Of a stretch of 64,000 nucleotides of DNA, positions 33,226-43,771 are shown in pieces (within the stretch, counting starts at the first letter, position 1; the number at the start of each line of letters is the position of its first letter). The translations under genes were made by a program, and so were the position numbers. The stretch comes from Pseudogymnoascus destructans (lineage: Eukaryota > Ascomycota > Leotiomycetes > Thelebolales > Thelebolaceae): positions 124,001-188,000 of the forward strand of contig NW_020167544.1 of NCBI RefSeq assembly GCF_001641265.1. The letters run 5' to 3'. The notes beneath the pieces were generated by a model. That model ran no database searches. It worked only from the letters and a program-made list of their open reading frames with translations, and was not told the DNA's origin.

Positions 33226-36200
33226 ATGGCGCCAATGCCACACACACCCCGCCGCGCGCGCAAAGCCACCCGACCGCGCAGCGGCGGCGACAGCATCACC
33301 AGCAGCCCTAACAAACGCGGGTCTCCCATCCCGCTGGTCATGAAATCTGAGCCTCCCCACAAGAAGCGGCGGTATGTGCCTGGAGGTCCCGGAGGCGGTG
33401 GTCGATACGTGGACGAAGACGGGAATGAGGAGCCTGTGGGAGGGACGGGGCCGGGGGGGTATAATTATGTTGGGCCCCGTGGACGGGTGGGGCAGGAGAA
33501 TGCGCGGAAGGGGGTTCTACCGGTTGTTTATCCGAGCTCTAGCGCTAGGCGAGATCGAAGTGATAGGAGTGGTGGTGGGAGGAATCCTCGATCTGGCGAT
33601 AGAGGTGTTCGAAGTGCACGAAGCGATAGGACGCGCACGGTGTTACCGCGAAATCAACAGCCAAAGATGAGGTTCAATAGCAGTGCACAGGCAGCAGCGG
33701 CAGTGGTCCAGAATGATGGGTATAAGCCCCGTGAAGAACGGTCATGGGAGGAGTTTCACCCTGATTTAAATATTGAGGTTAGGTTGAGGACCTACAGTGC
33801 TAAGGAGGTTGATGGGCTGCCTAAGGAGGTGGACGGGGAGCTGGAGGGGGAGGTGGAGGGTTCACATACGCCGACTTCGATGGGGGCTATTACTCCGGGG
33901 GCGGTGATGAATGGGGAGCTGATGACGCAGGGGTCGCCGCCGACGAAGAGGAGACCTGGACGCCCGCCGCGAGACCCTGTGGCGTTCTATGCAGCCAGGG
34001 CGGCGGCACAGTCGGTGGGGTTTGCGCCTTCGCCTATGGGAACTATGATTGCGCCGCTACAGAACCAGAATCCGAAAGAAAGACTCACGTTGCCGCAGCC
34101 GTCGTATCGGAAGGTGGACGCGCTGGCGAAGTTTGAGGATAAGGCAGCGGGTCAGGTCAAGTATGTGGAGAAAAGTATGGCGAATGTGGGATATCAGGAG
34201 ACGGATATATTTATTCGCTCGGAGCATATTATGATCAAGCATAATGATGCGTACCTCGATGAAGACCTGGATTTGCCAGTCAAGGGCGGCGAGGTGGCGA
34301 TTACGGGCGGCTCCGTGGGGAGGGTTGAATACGATATGGATGAGCAGGACGACAAGTGGCTTGAGGCGTTCAACCAAACACAACGCAAAGCTGCTGGCAT
34401 TGAACCCATCTCCCGCGAGATGTTTGAGATTACTATTACAAAGATCGAGAAGGAGTGGCATGCGCTCGAAAAGCGGATTCCAAAGCCAAACCCAAAGCCG
34501 CCACAGACTCACAGGCCGCGATCCAGTTCCGCTGCTGCGGTGAATGGTGAGCCGCAGGCGGGCGATGAGCTGGATAGCAAGTGCGCCATCTGTGATGATG
34601 GGGACTGTGAGAATACGAATGCGATTGTCTTTTGTGATGGCTGCGATTTGGCTGTGCATCAGGAGTGTTATGGGGTTCCCTTTATTCCGGAGGGGCAGTG
34701 GCTGTGCAGGAAGTGCCAGCTTATTGGGAGAGGTGTGCTAGTATGTTATTATACTGTTGATTGATTCCTATTCCTATGCTAACATATATCTAGACTTGCA
34801 TCTTCTGCCCGAACACCGAAGGCGGTTTCAAGCAGACCAACTCGTCACGCTGGGCTCACTTGCTCTGTGCGATGTGGATTCCAGAAGTTTCACTCGGCAA
34901 TCATACCTTCATGGAGCCTGTAATGGATGTGGAAAAGGTCCCTAAAACGCGTTGGAAACTCACATGCTATATCTGCCAACAACGAATGGGCGCCTGCATC
35001 CAATGCGGCAACAAGCTTTGTTACCAAGCCTTCCACGTCACCTGCGCCCGACGAGCCCACCTCTTCCTCAAAATGAAGAACAACCACGGCACCCTCGCCG
35101 AGCTCGACGGCACCACCCAGCTCAAAGCCTTCTGCGACAAGCACTGCCCCCAAGACTACGCCAAGGAGAACGACGTCGCCAAGGCCACGCGCGAAGCACG
35201 CAGCTTCTACAAGCGCACCATGCGCGACCGCCTCTGGGCCGATAGCCAAGCCTCCGCTCTCGCCCTCGCAGCAACCCACCAAAACGCCACCACCGAGCAC
35301 CCCGCCGATGAGTCGCAGAAGACCGGTGCGCACCTGGCCATCACCCTCAGCAGCACTAAGAAGAAGGGGGAGCTCCAGAACCCAAAGTCGGTGTGGAAAC
35401 TTCCCTCAGGTGCACCCGTCATTCCCTCCGCCGTCTACGACATCGTCGACGCCTCGCTCCAGCGCTTCACAATCTTGAGGCGTCGCGAGTGGGTCGCGGC
35501 AGCCTGTCGATACTGGACGCTGAAGCGCGAGGCTAGGCGCGGAGCGGCGCTGCTGAAGCGGTTGCAGTTGCAGATGGAGACGTTTTCGTCGATGGAGCTT
35601 ACGAGGCGCAATTTTGCGAGTATGGGCGATGTGGGCCGCGCAAGGCTAGAGAGGCGTATCGAGTTTGCTAAGATGCTGGTGAAGGATGTGGAGAGGTTGA
35701 AGGAGTTGAGCACGCATGTGGTGATGAGGGAGACGGAGAAGCTGCAGTATGCTATTAAGCAGAGGGAGACGCTGGATACCACGTACTTTCCCGTTACGAA
35801 GCTGCTGCCGCCGATTGTCGACAAGGCGCTTGCGTAAGTTGAACCTTGACATCCTATTGCCTGTATAATACTAACATAGTTGCAGCCTCGATATCAAGAG
35901 AACATTCACGGCGGGCCTATGGCAAGTACAGAATAGGCTCCATCGTCGATACTACGTCCAAGCCACGACGCTGGCGGAAGACATTGCAGTCATCTGCAAG
36001 AAAGGCATCGAAGCTGTTGCGACAACCCTTCCCAGCGAGGCGACCGTTGGCAGCGCGGAATACAATTCCCAGTTGAAGGTAGCAATCCACGAAGTCAAAG
36101 ATAGGAAGAAGCTCGCCAAGCGAATCATCAAGGCCATTCAGCCACATCTCGAAATCGCCGTCCGCGCAGAGGCAGACCTGCTCCAGAAGTCGCCAGACAA

Positions 36201-36978
36201 GATGGTCGCGGACCTTGAACTCGTTCTGGAGGGATGCATTGATATCTCTCCAGAGGCGCTGCTAGGTCCCACGAAACACGGCACAGCTGATCCAACTGTT
36301 GCAGTGCAGTCCATTGAAGGGGCTGATACAGCGGATGACAATGTCGATGTGAACCAGCAGATCTCAGTCGAAGCCGAAGCAGCTGATAGTAACGCACTAG
36401 CCGAAGCCGCCGATGTAGACATGCTCGACGATGAAGACGCCCCGGGCGAGCCAGACGACGGCGACGCCTACGCATCCATCACGCCCGCAGGAGGCGACAC
36501 TCCGGGAACCACCACCAAACCTACTACCGAGGAACCCGCCGTCGCAGAATCGACCGCTACACCCCCAGCTGCCGCCGAGTACCCGGTCACCTCAAACCAC
36601 CTCTCCCAACCTCCCACACCCCCCGTCTCCAACCCCGGCGCAGGCAGCATAATAAGCCAAGACCCCGCGCCCACCTCCGGCTCATTCCTCACCGGCGGCG
36701 GGAAGCCGTGGTATTTGGAGAACTACGATCCGAAGACACGGACGTTTGAGGAGCCGCCGCCACCGCCGCCTATGGAGGAGGTGGAGGAGGTGGTGGAGGT
36801 GGTGGAGGAGGATGTGGCGCACGCGACGAGCGATGAGGAGTTGAGCGAGATTGATGATGAGGAGATGAGGGATTTGGAGGAGGGGGTTGGTGAGGAGATG
36901 GCTTGCGCGGGGGGGAAGAAGGTTGAGAAGACGAAGCCGAGGAAGGGGAAGGCGAAGAAGCGGAGGAGGGCGTATTAA
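33226..36978 (+). CDS. nto1: Nto1-like PHD-finger protein of the NuA3 histone acetyltransferase complex
   Basis: Three exons (33226-34740, 34794-35833, 35886-36978) give 1,215 aa. The start was chosen at MAPMPHTPRRARKATRP, which has a strong CCGCCATGG context. In order: basic disordered N-terminus; AT-hook-like KRRPGRPPR near residue 244; enhancer-of-polycomb-like region (KVDALAKFEDK ... WLEAFNQTQ); a PHD finger near 452-500 (CAICDDGDCENTNAIVFCDGCD); then an extended PHD from about 506 (CIFCPNTEGGFKQTN ... CIQCGNKLCYQAFHVTC). After that comes a helical region and an acidic, Pro-rich tail ending in a basic KGKAKKRRR signal. This domain order matches Nto1/BRPF scaffold proteins that read histone H3 and hold the MYST acetyltransferase in the nucleus. 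No bromodomain is visible. Confidence 0.88.
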
Positions 36979-37808
36979 GGGGATCATGGACACGGGGCGT
37001 TTATTTTGTTGGGTGGGGGGGGTTGTATTCTAAGGGCGTTTATCGCTGGGCATGGATGGGCTTTTGCTGGATAGTGCTGGGGTGGCGCCTTGCTTGTGCT
37101 GTATATTATTTTCTGGACTACGGTCTGGAGTTTCTGAAGGGGAGATAGGGGAGAAGCTACTCTAATTGAGAAGAACGATTACAACTCAGTTTCGTTGCTA
37201 TTATGCCAGCAGATGCATATAATAAGGGTAAACCTATATGAGCCCCTTCAATATTAGCACGTGGGCTAGTATTAATCGGCAGCTGGATGCATTGTTGGAC
37301 AAGAGATGATCGATCGATCGGTTTATGTGCCGCGGACTGTGCCGCCGCGTTCCATCTGTATTTCCATACAGGGCCCTGAAGATGACGTTGGTGCCACAAA
37401 GCTTAATATTTATTATAGAATTTAGGATTCCCATAAATATTTGCTCATTCCCTAGAATCTGTATCTGCAAATCAACTGCCGTACTATTGCCAATGGGATT
37501 TTTTGTCTTGTTTACTTGGTAAACATGATGCATCGTGCAACCCCTAATAGCGGATCCTCGAGCGTCGCCAACCTGGTTGACCAGTGGACGGCCGGACGTT
37601 GATTGGCGGGACCCTCAACAAACACAACCAGGCACTGAGCAACACATTAATTCCATAAATCTTCGTAAACCAAAAAAACGCGCGACAAAAAGGTCCATCG
37701 CGGTCGTTTACCTTGGGATCCCTTTTACCCACTTCTTTGTTTATCATATCTCACGTCTTCACGACATATTATCACACACTCGATACACTTCGCGTCGCTG
37801 TTGCTACG
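36979..37808. other. Intergenic, no gene seen
   Basis: 3' flank of NTO1 and upstream region of the EB1 gene. ORFs on both strands are overlapping shadows. A GATCGATCGATCGG run lies at 37307-37321. Confidence 0.5.
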
Positions 37809-38764
37809 ATGGGAGAATCTAGGTAGGTTACCCCACGTTCGGCGACGGAAAACGCGAGCATCGACGCTGACTGAGTTGGGTTGTAGGCAAGAACTTGTGG
37901 CATGGCTCAACAGCCTGCTGCAGCTGAATGTCACCAAGGTTGAACAGTGCGGTACTGGGTAAGGCTTCCTTCCTGTCGGCGACGAATCGGAGTTGATGAG
38001 CTGGATGAGGGTAAACTAACAACCCCTCCCCCATACAGAGCGGCTCTGTGCCAGATCTTCGACAGCATCTATCTTGATATCCCAATGGCCCGCGTCAAGT
38101 TCAACGTCAACACCGAATATGCCTACCTGCAAAACTTCAAGATCTTGCAAAGTTCGTCATCACTACCCCTCCCCCCCTCTCCCAAGCCATGACAGCAACT
38201 AACATCCCCTCCCCTCTGGCAGACTGCTTCACCAAACACCAAGTCGACCGCATCATCCCCGTCGAGTCCCTGATCAAATGCAAAATGCAAGACAACCTCG
38301 AGTTCCTGCAATGGTCCAAGCGCTACTGGGACCAGTACTTCCCTGGCGGCGACTACGACGCCGTCTCGCGCCGTCGCGGCTCCGGTGCACCCCCCGCTGC
38401 CGCACCCGCCTCGCGCACCTCCGCCGGCTCCGCAGCTGCCCGTCGCGGCGGCACCACGCCCACGACTGGAGGCGCTCGCATCGGTGCTGGCAAGGTTGGC
38501 GGTGGCCCCGGCTCGGCGGCGCTCCAGGCTGAGAACAATACCCTGAAGGAGACGGTGCAGGGGTTGGAGAGGGAGAGGGATTTCTACTTCTCGAAGCTGA
38601 GGGATATCGAGTTGTTGATCCAGCAGGCGGTTGAGGAGGATCCGGAGATCGAGAAGCAGGAGGATGGCCTTATCAAGCATATCCAGACTATTCTGTACAG
38701 CACGGAGGACGGCTTTGAGATCCCGGCGGAGGGGGAGGGGTTGGATGATCAAGAGACTTTTTAA
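37809..38764 (+). CDS. mal3: EB1-family microtubule plus-end protein (Bim1/Mal3)
   Basis: Four exons (37809-37822, 37887-37958, 38039-38151, 38223-38764) sum to 247 codons, 246 aa. The first exon is only 14 nt. The N-terminal calponin-homology domain reads RQELVAWLNSLLQLNVTKVE then ALCQIFDSIYLDIPMARVKF and QNCFTKHQVDRIIPVE. An Ala/Gly/Arg-rich linker (about 115-165) follows, then the C-terminal coiled coil and EB-homology motif from about 167 (LQAENNTLKETVQGLERERD; FYFSKLRDIELLIQ). The tail is acidic and ends DDQETF. The protein tracks growing microtubule ends and recruits other plus-end proteins. The gene is compact, with introns of 64-80 nt. Confidence 0.95.
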
Positions 38765-39316
38765 AGAGGTGTTGTCTTGAAGGGAGGGGGAGTGATACCA
38801 CATATATGTTTGAGGTCATGAGATGGAAATATCTACGATGGGGGGTGAATCCAACTGTTGAGGTTACGAAGTACGAAGCACATGAATCAAGAGGAGGCGG
38901 CATGGGCGATTCAGACATGAATGCCTTCGCGCGCATAAGAAAAGGAACGGCAACTACTATCATAGATTGCGCAGACGCATACTTGATTAAATAAGTGTTT
39001 GGTACCTTAAAACTTCAAGTTGCACTTTTGCTTGCACGTGCTATTACCACTGTAGTTGCCATGCGGCCCCGATGACCGTGTGGACCGATACTAGGCACTA
39101 AGACAATCACAACGTCACCAGGCATCTACTCATGAACTCCAACTATTCATACACCACCGACACTTCAATCTTCAGCATTTCCTTCTCCATTACTGCATAT
39201 ATACCCCACGGAGTACCACGAATAACAATACAAGACACCACAGAGAGCAACGAAGCCCAAACAATCTCCCTCCGCGCCCCAACCCACCACCCAAACCGCC
39301 ATCCCACCCCAACACC
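38765..39316. other. Intergenic, no gene seen
   Basis: 3' flank of the EB1 gene and promoter of the PX/SNARE gene. A GCATATATACC element at 39196-39206 lies about 110 bp before the VAM7 start and could be its TATA box. Confidence 0.5.
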
Positions 39317-40444
39317 ATGGCGCCTCCTCTCGAAATCTCCATCCCAACAACCACCATCTCGACCCCCACCTCCTCCCCCCCCTACGCCCTCTACAACATC
39401 ACTCTCCGCCTCCCCCTCCGCACCTTCATCGTTCAAAAGCGCTACTCCGAATTCGTCGCCCTCGACACAGCTCTCAAAGCCCAACTCCCAACCCCGCCAC
39501 CCATCCCGCTCCCCTCCAAATCCTGGCCCTTACCCTTCATGCGCACCTCCACCAACCCCACCCTCATCGAAGAGCGCCGCGCGGGGCTAGCAACATACCT
39601 CCGCGCCATCGCCGAGACGCCCGACCCCCAGTGGCGCGGTACCAGCGTCTGGCGCACGTTCCTGAACCTACCGTCCTCGGCGGCAAGCCAGTCCAGCAGT
39701 CGCTCTGCGAAGGCACATGCGGACATTACGGGTATCTCGGACCTGAATGGGGGAGGGGCGAATTTGGATCCAGCGGCTTGGTTGGATGTGTTGAGAGAGA
39801 TGAAGGCGAGGTTGCATGAGGCGAGGTTGTGGTTGGGGAAGAGGGATGGGGCGACGACGAGCCAGGCGCAGCATGAGGCGAGTGCGGGTGCGAAGAAGTG
39901 TCTTGTCAAGGCGGGGTTGCTGGTGCAGACGCTGGAGGAGGGGTTGAAGGCGCTTGCGGGGGCGAGGGGGCTGGGTGAGGGCGAGTTGAGGAGGAGGAGG
40001 GATTTGGTGAATAGTGCGAAGGTGGAGAAGGAGGGTTTGGAGAAGTTGGCGGCGAGTTTGGCGTTGAAGGGGAATACGGGTGGGTCGTCGGCGGCAGGGG
40101 GTGGGAGTTCAGTGGCGGCAAGCTCGGCGGATAGGACGGAGTTGTTTGGGGGAGGGGCTTCGAGGCCGAAGGGGAGGGTGTTGGGTGCACCGGCACAGGA
40201 GACGGAGAGGACGAGGGAGCTGGATAATGAGGGGGTGGTGCAGCTACAGAAGCAGATGATGCAGGAACAGGATCTGGATCTGGTTGAGCTGGCTAAGATT
40301 GTGAGGAGCCAGAAGGAGATGGGCATTGCGATCAGTGATGAGCTGGAGCTCCAGAATGAGATGCTGACTAGGGTGGATGACGATGTCACACGGGTTGGGG
40401 GGAAGCTTGAGATTGCTAAGAAGCGTACTGGCAAGATTAGGTGA
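39317..40444 (+). CDS. vam7: Vacuolar Qc-SNARE with PX domain, Vam7-like
   Basis: Intronless ORF of 375 aa. The N-terminal PX domain (about residues 5-115) has YNITLRLPLRTFIVQKRYSEF, the basic KRYSEF motif for PI3P binding, and a Pro-rich loop (PTPPPIPLPSK). A helical and Gly/Ser-rich linker follows. The C-terminus is a Qc-SNARE helix (about 310-370: QLQKQMMQEQDLDLVELAKI ... DELELQNEMLTRVDDDV). There is no transmembrane segment, as expected for Vam7, which reaches vacuoles through its PX domain and acts in HOPS-dependent fusion. Length and order match the family. Confidence 0.92.
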   Translation: MAPPLEISIPTTTISTPTSSPPYALYNITLRLPLRTFIVQKRYSEFVALDTALKAQLPTPPPIPLPSKSWPLPFMRTSTNPTLIEERRAGLATYLRAIAETPDPQWRGTSVWRTFLNLPSSAASQSSSRSAKAHADITGISDLNGGGANLDPAAWLDVLREMKARLHEARLWLGKRDGATTSQAQHEASAGAKKCLVKAGLLVQTLEEGLKALAGARGLGEGELRRRRDLVNSAKVEKEGLEKLAASLALKGNTGGSSAAGGGSSVAASSADRTELFGGGASRPKGRVLGAPAQETERTRELDNEGVVQLQKQMMQEQDLDLVELAKIVRSQKEMGIAISDELELQNEMLTRVDDDVTRVGGKLEIAKKRTGKIR

Positions 40445-40774
40445 TGTAGAATGGGAAGCTGGTTACCGGTGTTTTCATATACTAGGTGTGTATTATATAT
40501 TTATTACTGGGTGTTGTACAATATAAGACGTTGTTTACCCTTATCTAGAGGTTGGAAGTTTCTCCCTCTCTGCTGCTATGTTCACATTCTCTTTCAATTT
40601 TTAGGTTCACCTTAAATTCACTTAAAGAGGTTGTTTACAACGACTGCTGGCTTAGAGGAAGTAGCGCGCCCTCCTTTGTACGCGTCCTCTTAGGCCCCAT
40701 CAACAAACCTTCCAACCTTCAGCTCCGCTAGCACTTTGCTACAAGGCTACCAACTTTCTTCACACTTGCTCTTT
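40445..40774. other. Intergenic, no gene seen
   Basis: 3' flank of VAM7, A+T-rich, followed by pyrimidine-rich DNA that leads into the promoter tandem repeats. Confidence 0.5.
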
Positions 40775-40955
40775 AACTTTCTCCTTTATAGGAGATACAA
40801 TAGCTGTGCAGGTATCTCCAAACTTTTCTCCTTCATAGCAGATACGATAGCGGTGCAGTATCTCCAAACTTTTCTCCTTCATAGCAGATACGATAGCGGT
40901 GCAGTATAAAACTTTTCTCTTTAACTTTCTCCTTCATAGCAGATACCGTGGTCGG
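40775..40955 (+). repeat. Tandem promoter repeat, about 3.5 copies
   Basis: Units of roughly 45-55 bp repeat AACTTTTCTCCTTCATAGC then AGATACGATAGCGGTGCAG. The last copy ends only about 5 bp before the ATG at 40966, so the array forms the immediate promoter and 5' leader of the next gene. Confidence 0.8.
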
Positions 40956-40965
40956 TGCAGTGAAG

Positions 40966-42913
40966 ATGAGTGCCAACAATACTCCCAAGAATGTTGGAGG
41001 GCAGAGAATCGTAAGACACTCTCATGTCTGTTTTGGGAATAATAACTAATATAAATTTACAGAAGGGTGAGCTCAATGAGCAAGGTGCTAGATCGAGGAT
41101 CAACACCATCAACCGCGTGAAGGAAGCCTGGGGAGTCTCTGAGCTTATCGACATTTTCCCGAGGAATATCAGACCCACGGATCAGCTTGGTAGCACTACC
41201 ATCACTAACCTCCGCGCCATCTCCAACCTCTGCCCCGATCTTAGTAAGGCTCAGGCTGGGATGCTTAGGGTCTGCAGGAACTCTGATGGATCCTACAAAC
41301 CGTTCAGCTTCAGTCAGAGCAAGGCGTTTGTGGAACAACTCAAGGAGGCGAAGAGCATGCTTTCTGGAGTTGACAATCAGTCTGCCAAGAAGAAAGGAGC
41401 CACCCCGAGTGCTGCGACTCCAAACACTCCTGCCAAATTCGATTCCCCTACTCCACCATCATCCCCGCTGAAGGCTAAACAAGCCAAAAAGGATAAGGCT
41501 CAAGCTGCAGGCCAAGAATTGTTAGCCTCCATTGGAAAAGCTTCCGTGGAATCTGCCGCCGAAGACGATGACGAGGGCAACTCTATCGTTGTCGATACAG
41601 CTCCGAGACAGAAACCTAACAAGAAAGCTAGAGCTTCGCTCGGCCAAGAGAAGCATGGACAGACCCCGGCGCCAACGATGGCTGCGGCAGCCCTTGTTGC
41701 CGTCATGACCACCGAAGGTTCCCAGAGCCCTACCAAGGCGCCGACAGTGCCTGTTGCTGTCATGTCCACCAAAGAATCACAGGCCCCTGGTTCGAGAGCA
41801 AATCCTCTCAAGGAGTCAAAGATCAATTTTGTTGGCCATGATTCCGACTCCGAAGATTCTGGTTCCGAAGACACGGGAATTCCCCCCGCTATCCTCGACC
41901 TGGTGAACGGCAATGCCCCACCTGCCAAAGCCACCGACAATGGCTTTGGAAAGGCAACTGAGAAGCCTACCAAAAGTCGATTCGCTACTACTGAGACGGT
42001 GAGTAATTTCCCGTTCAATCTCTTTTTTTCTTTATTCGATAAATGTACTAATTGCATGTACCCCCAGGTCGGCCGAATGGTTGTTCCAAGCAGAGAATTG
42101 GTGCACCCTTTCAACAACAAAAAGAAGAAGCGTCTTGAACAGAGTGAAACTTCCAACCCACCAACGATCGACAACAAACCTACTCAGGTCAGGAAGCCTT
42201 TCATGAACTTGATGACCTCTACTGCTCCGAAGAAGATCATGACTTTCGAACCACCCAAGCAGCGCATCCAGAAACCTGGCGATATGAAGAAGGAACTCGG
42301 ACTCGTTATTCACCCCGGATCAGGAATTCAGAACGCCGATTCCAACATGGGCACCCAGAAGCTTATGAGGCCTCAACACGACACCGTCATTTCTCCAGCT
42401 GAAGTCAGCAACGCCGTGACCACCATGGAAGACATACAGGTACGTAACTATACAATACCCTTCTTATAAATCACTATGAGTACGCACTAACGTCCAGTTC
42501 AGCACCAGGTCCAGCAGGTCCAGCAGGTTGAGCCTACCAACCCAAACACCACAACCACCAGAACCCAGCTCCCTACCTCACCCAAGAAGCGCACCGCCTC
42601 CGCCATGCTCCGCGCCGCCGATGATCCCAACCCCCAAGTCGAGCGTTCCATCCGCGCCCGCCTGGATCAACACGCTGCTCCCTATAACAGCTCGAGAGCA
42701 ATTTCAGATCTCTTGCAATTTGAGCTCGTCACTAAGACTCTCGCCCAGGCTGCTATGGAATCCGTCACCGCTTCGTCGTTTGCTGGTGTTGGTGGTGAGG
42801 ACAAGAAGGCTGAGGAGTCCAAGGGAAAGTATCTGGCGTTCTTGACTTCGTTCATGGCTAGTGTTAGGGGTCTCAAGCGGGACCTCCTGGAGATTGCTGA
42901 GAGGGAGGAGTAG
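40966..42913 (+). CDS. Hypothetical protein, disordered, nuclear-looking
   Basis: Four exons (40966-41010, 41063-41998, 42068-42439, 42503-42913) sum to 588 codons, 587 aa. I do not recognise a family. A structured-looking N-terminal segment (residues ~16-120, with VKEAWGVSELIDIFPRNIR and LSKAQAGMLRVCRNSDGSYK) is followed by about 300 residues of low complexity. That part has Lys-rich stretches (KAKQAKKDK, NKKKKKRLE) and an acidic DSDSEDSGSEDTG. The C-terminal ~110 residues are helical (RSIRARLDQHAAPYNSSRAI; KYLAFLTSFMASVRGLKRDL). The acceptor of exon 4 was set after TTCAG because it preserves the frame. A chromatin or nucleolar role would fit the composition but is a guess. Confidence 0.72.
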
Positions 42914-42949
42914 TGGTTGATTTCGGTTTATTTTCTGCGGGAGGCCCGG

Positions 42950-43160
42950 ATGGTTATGAGGGATGCGAATATGAGGCGCTGGAGTATTGAGGCATGGGTT
43001 CAGTTCATTTTCTGTGGTCTTGACGGGTAGGTTACGGGATATGAGGATATGAGGCGCAGGAGTATTGAGACATGATTTCAGTTCATTTTCTATGGTCAGC
43101 GTAGACAGATTACGAGAGATTAGAATATGAAACATTGGAGTATTGAGACACGATTTATGC
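42950..43160. repeat. Minisatellite-like repeat, about 3 copies
   Basis: Copies of a unit containing ATATGAGGCGC(T/A)GGAGTATTGAG then TTCAGTTCATTTTCT(G/A)TGGTC lie in tandem with progressive decay, directly after the stop codon of the preceding gene. Confidence 0.7.
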
Positions 43161-43248
43161 ATTGTGGCTATCATTGAAACGCATGCGTATGAGTTGTGAA
43201 ATAGAGTATAATCGACCGATATCCTATGAGCGTCATGCCGATGACCCC

Positions 43249-43546
43249 TATATATGGAAGGAACGATTACCAAGCAATCCCCAATCGCAGCTTCCTCATA
43301 AACCCTCAGGTTATAGATATAGAAGGAACGATTACCAAGCAAAGCCTCATCGCAGCTCCCCCATAACTCTTCAGGTTATAGATATGGAAAGAACGATTAC
43401 CAAGCAAGCCTCAGTCTAGTTTCCTCAATATGGAAGGAATGATTATCAAGCATGCCTCAATCGCAGCTTCCTCGTAATATTCAGGTTGTAGATATGGAAA
43501 GAACGATTACCAAGCAAAGCAGCAATCGCAGCTTCCGATAGTATTG
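43249..43546. repeat. Minisatellite of ~64-bp units, about 5 copies
   Basis: Each unit begins ATGGAA(G/A)GAACGATTACC and continues AAGCAA, CTCAATCGCAGCTTCCTC and TTCAGGTTATAGAT. One unit is about 20 bp shorter. It lies between the ends of two convergent genes. Confidence 0.8.
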
Positions 43547-43771
43547 AATCTTCCCTAGCAATGTGATATAAGCAGGCTATCCACGAAACAAAAATAAAAA
43601 CACTTAACTTAAGTTACATTCAAGAAACAAAATTCTGCTTCCCACAAAAAGTAAAAAGCAGATCACTTCAGTCATCACATACAGAAGCGTTTACTAATAG
43701 AAAGCTATCTGCCTATCAGAGAGAGACCTTTCGTCCAAGCCGAGGTGTTCAGGCCGAAAGCGTTCAAATCT

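Noticed and set aside
38123..38803. 226-aa minus-strand ORF
   Set aside because: It is the antisense shadow of the EB1 gene (G+C-rich linker gives long open frames on both strands).
39442..40434. 330-aa minus-strand ORF
   Set aside because: Antisense shadow of VAM7, whose PX and SNARE domains are clear on the plus strand.
43249..43546. CRISPR-like array
   Set aside because: Units are contiguous and degenerate with no unique spacers; this is a eukaryotic minisatellite.
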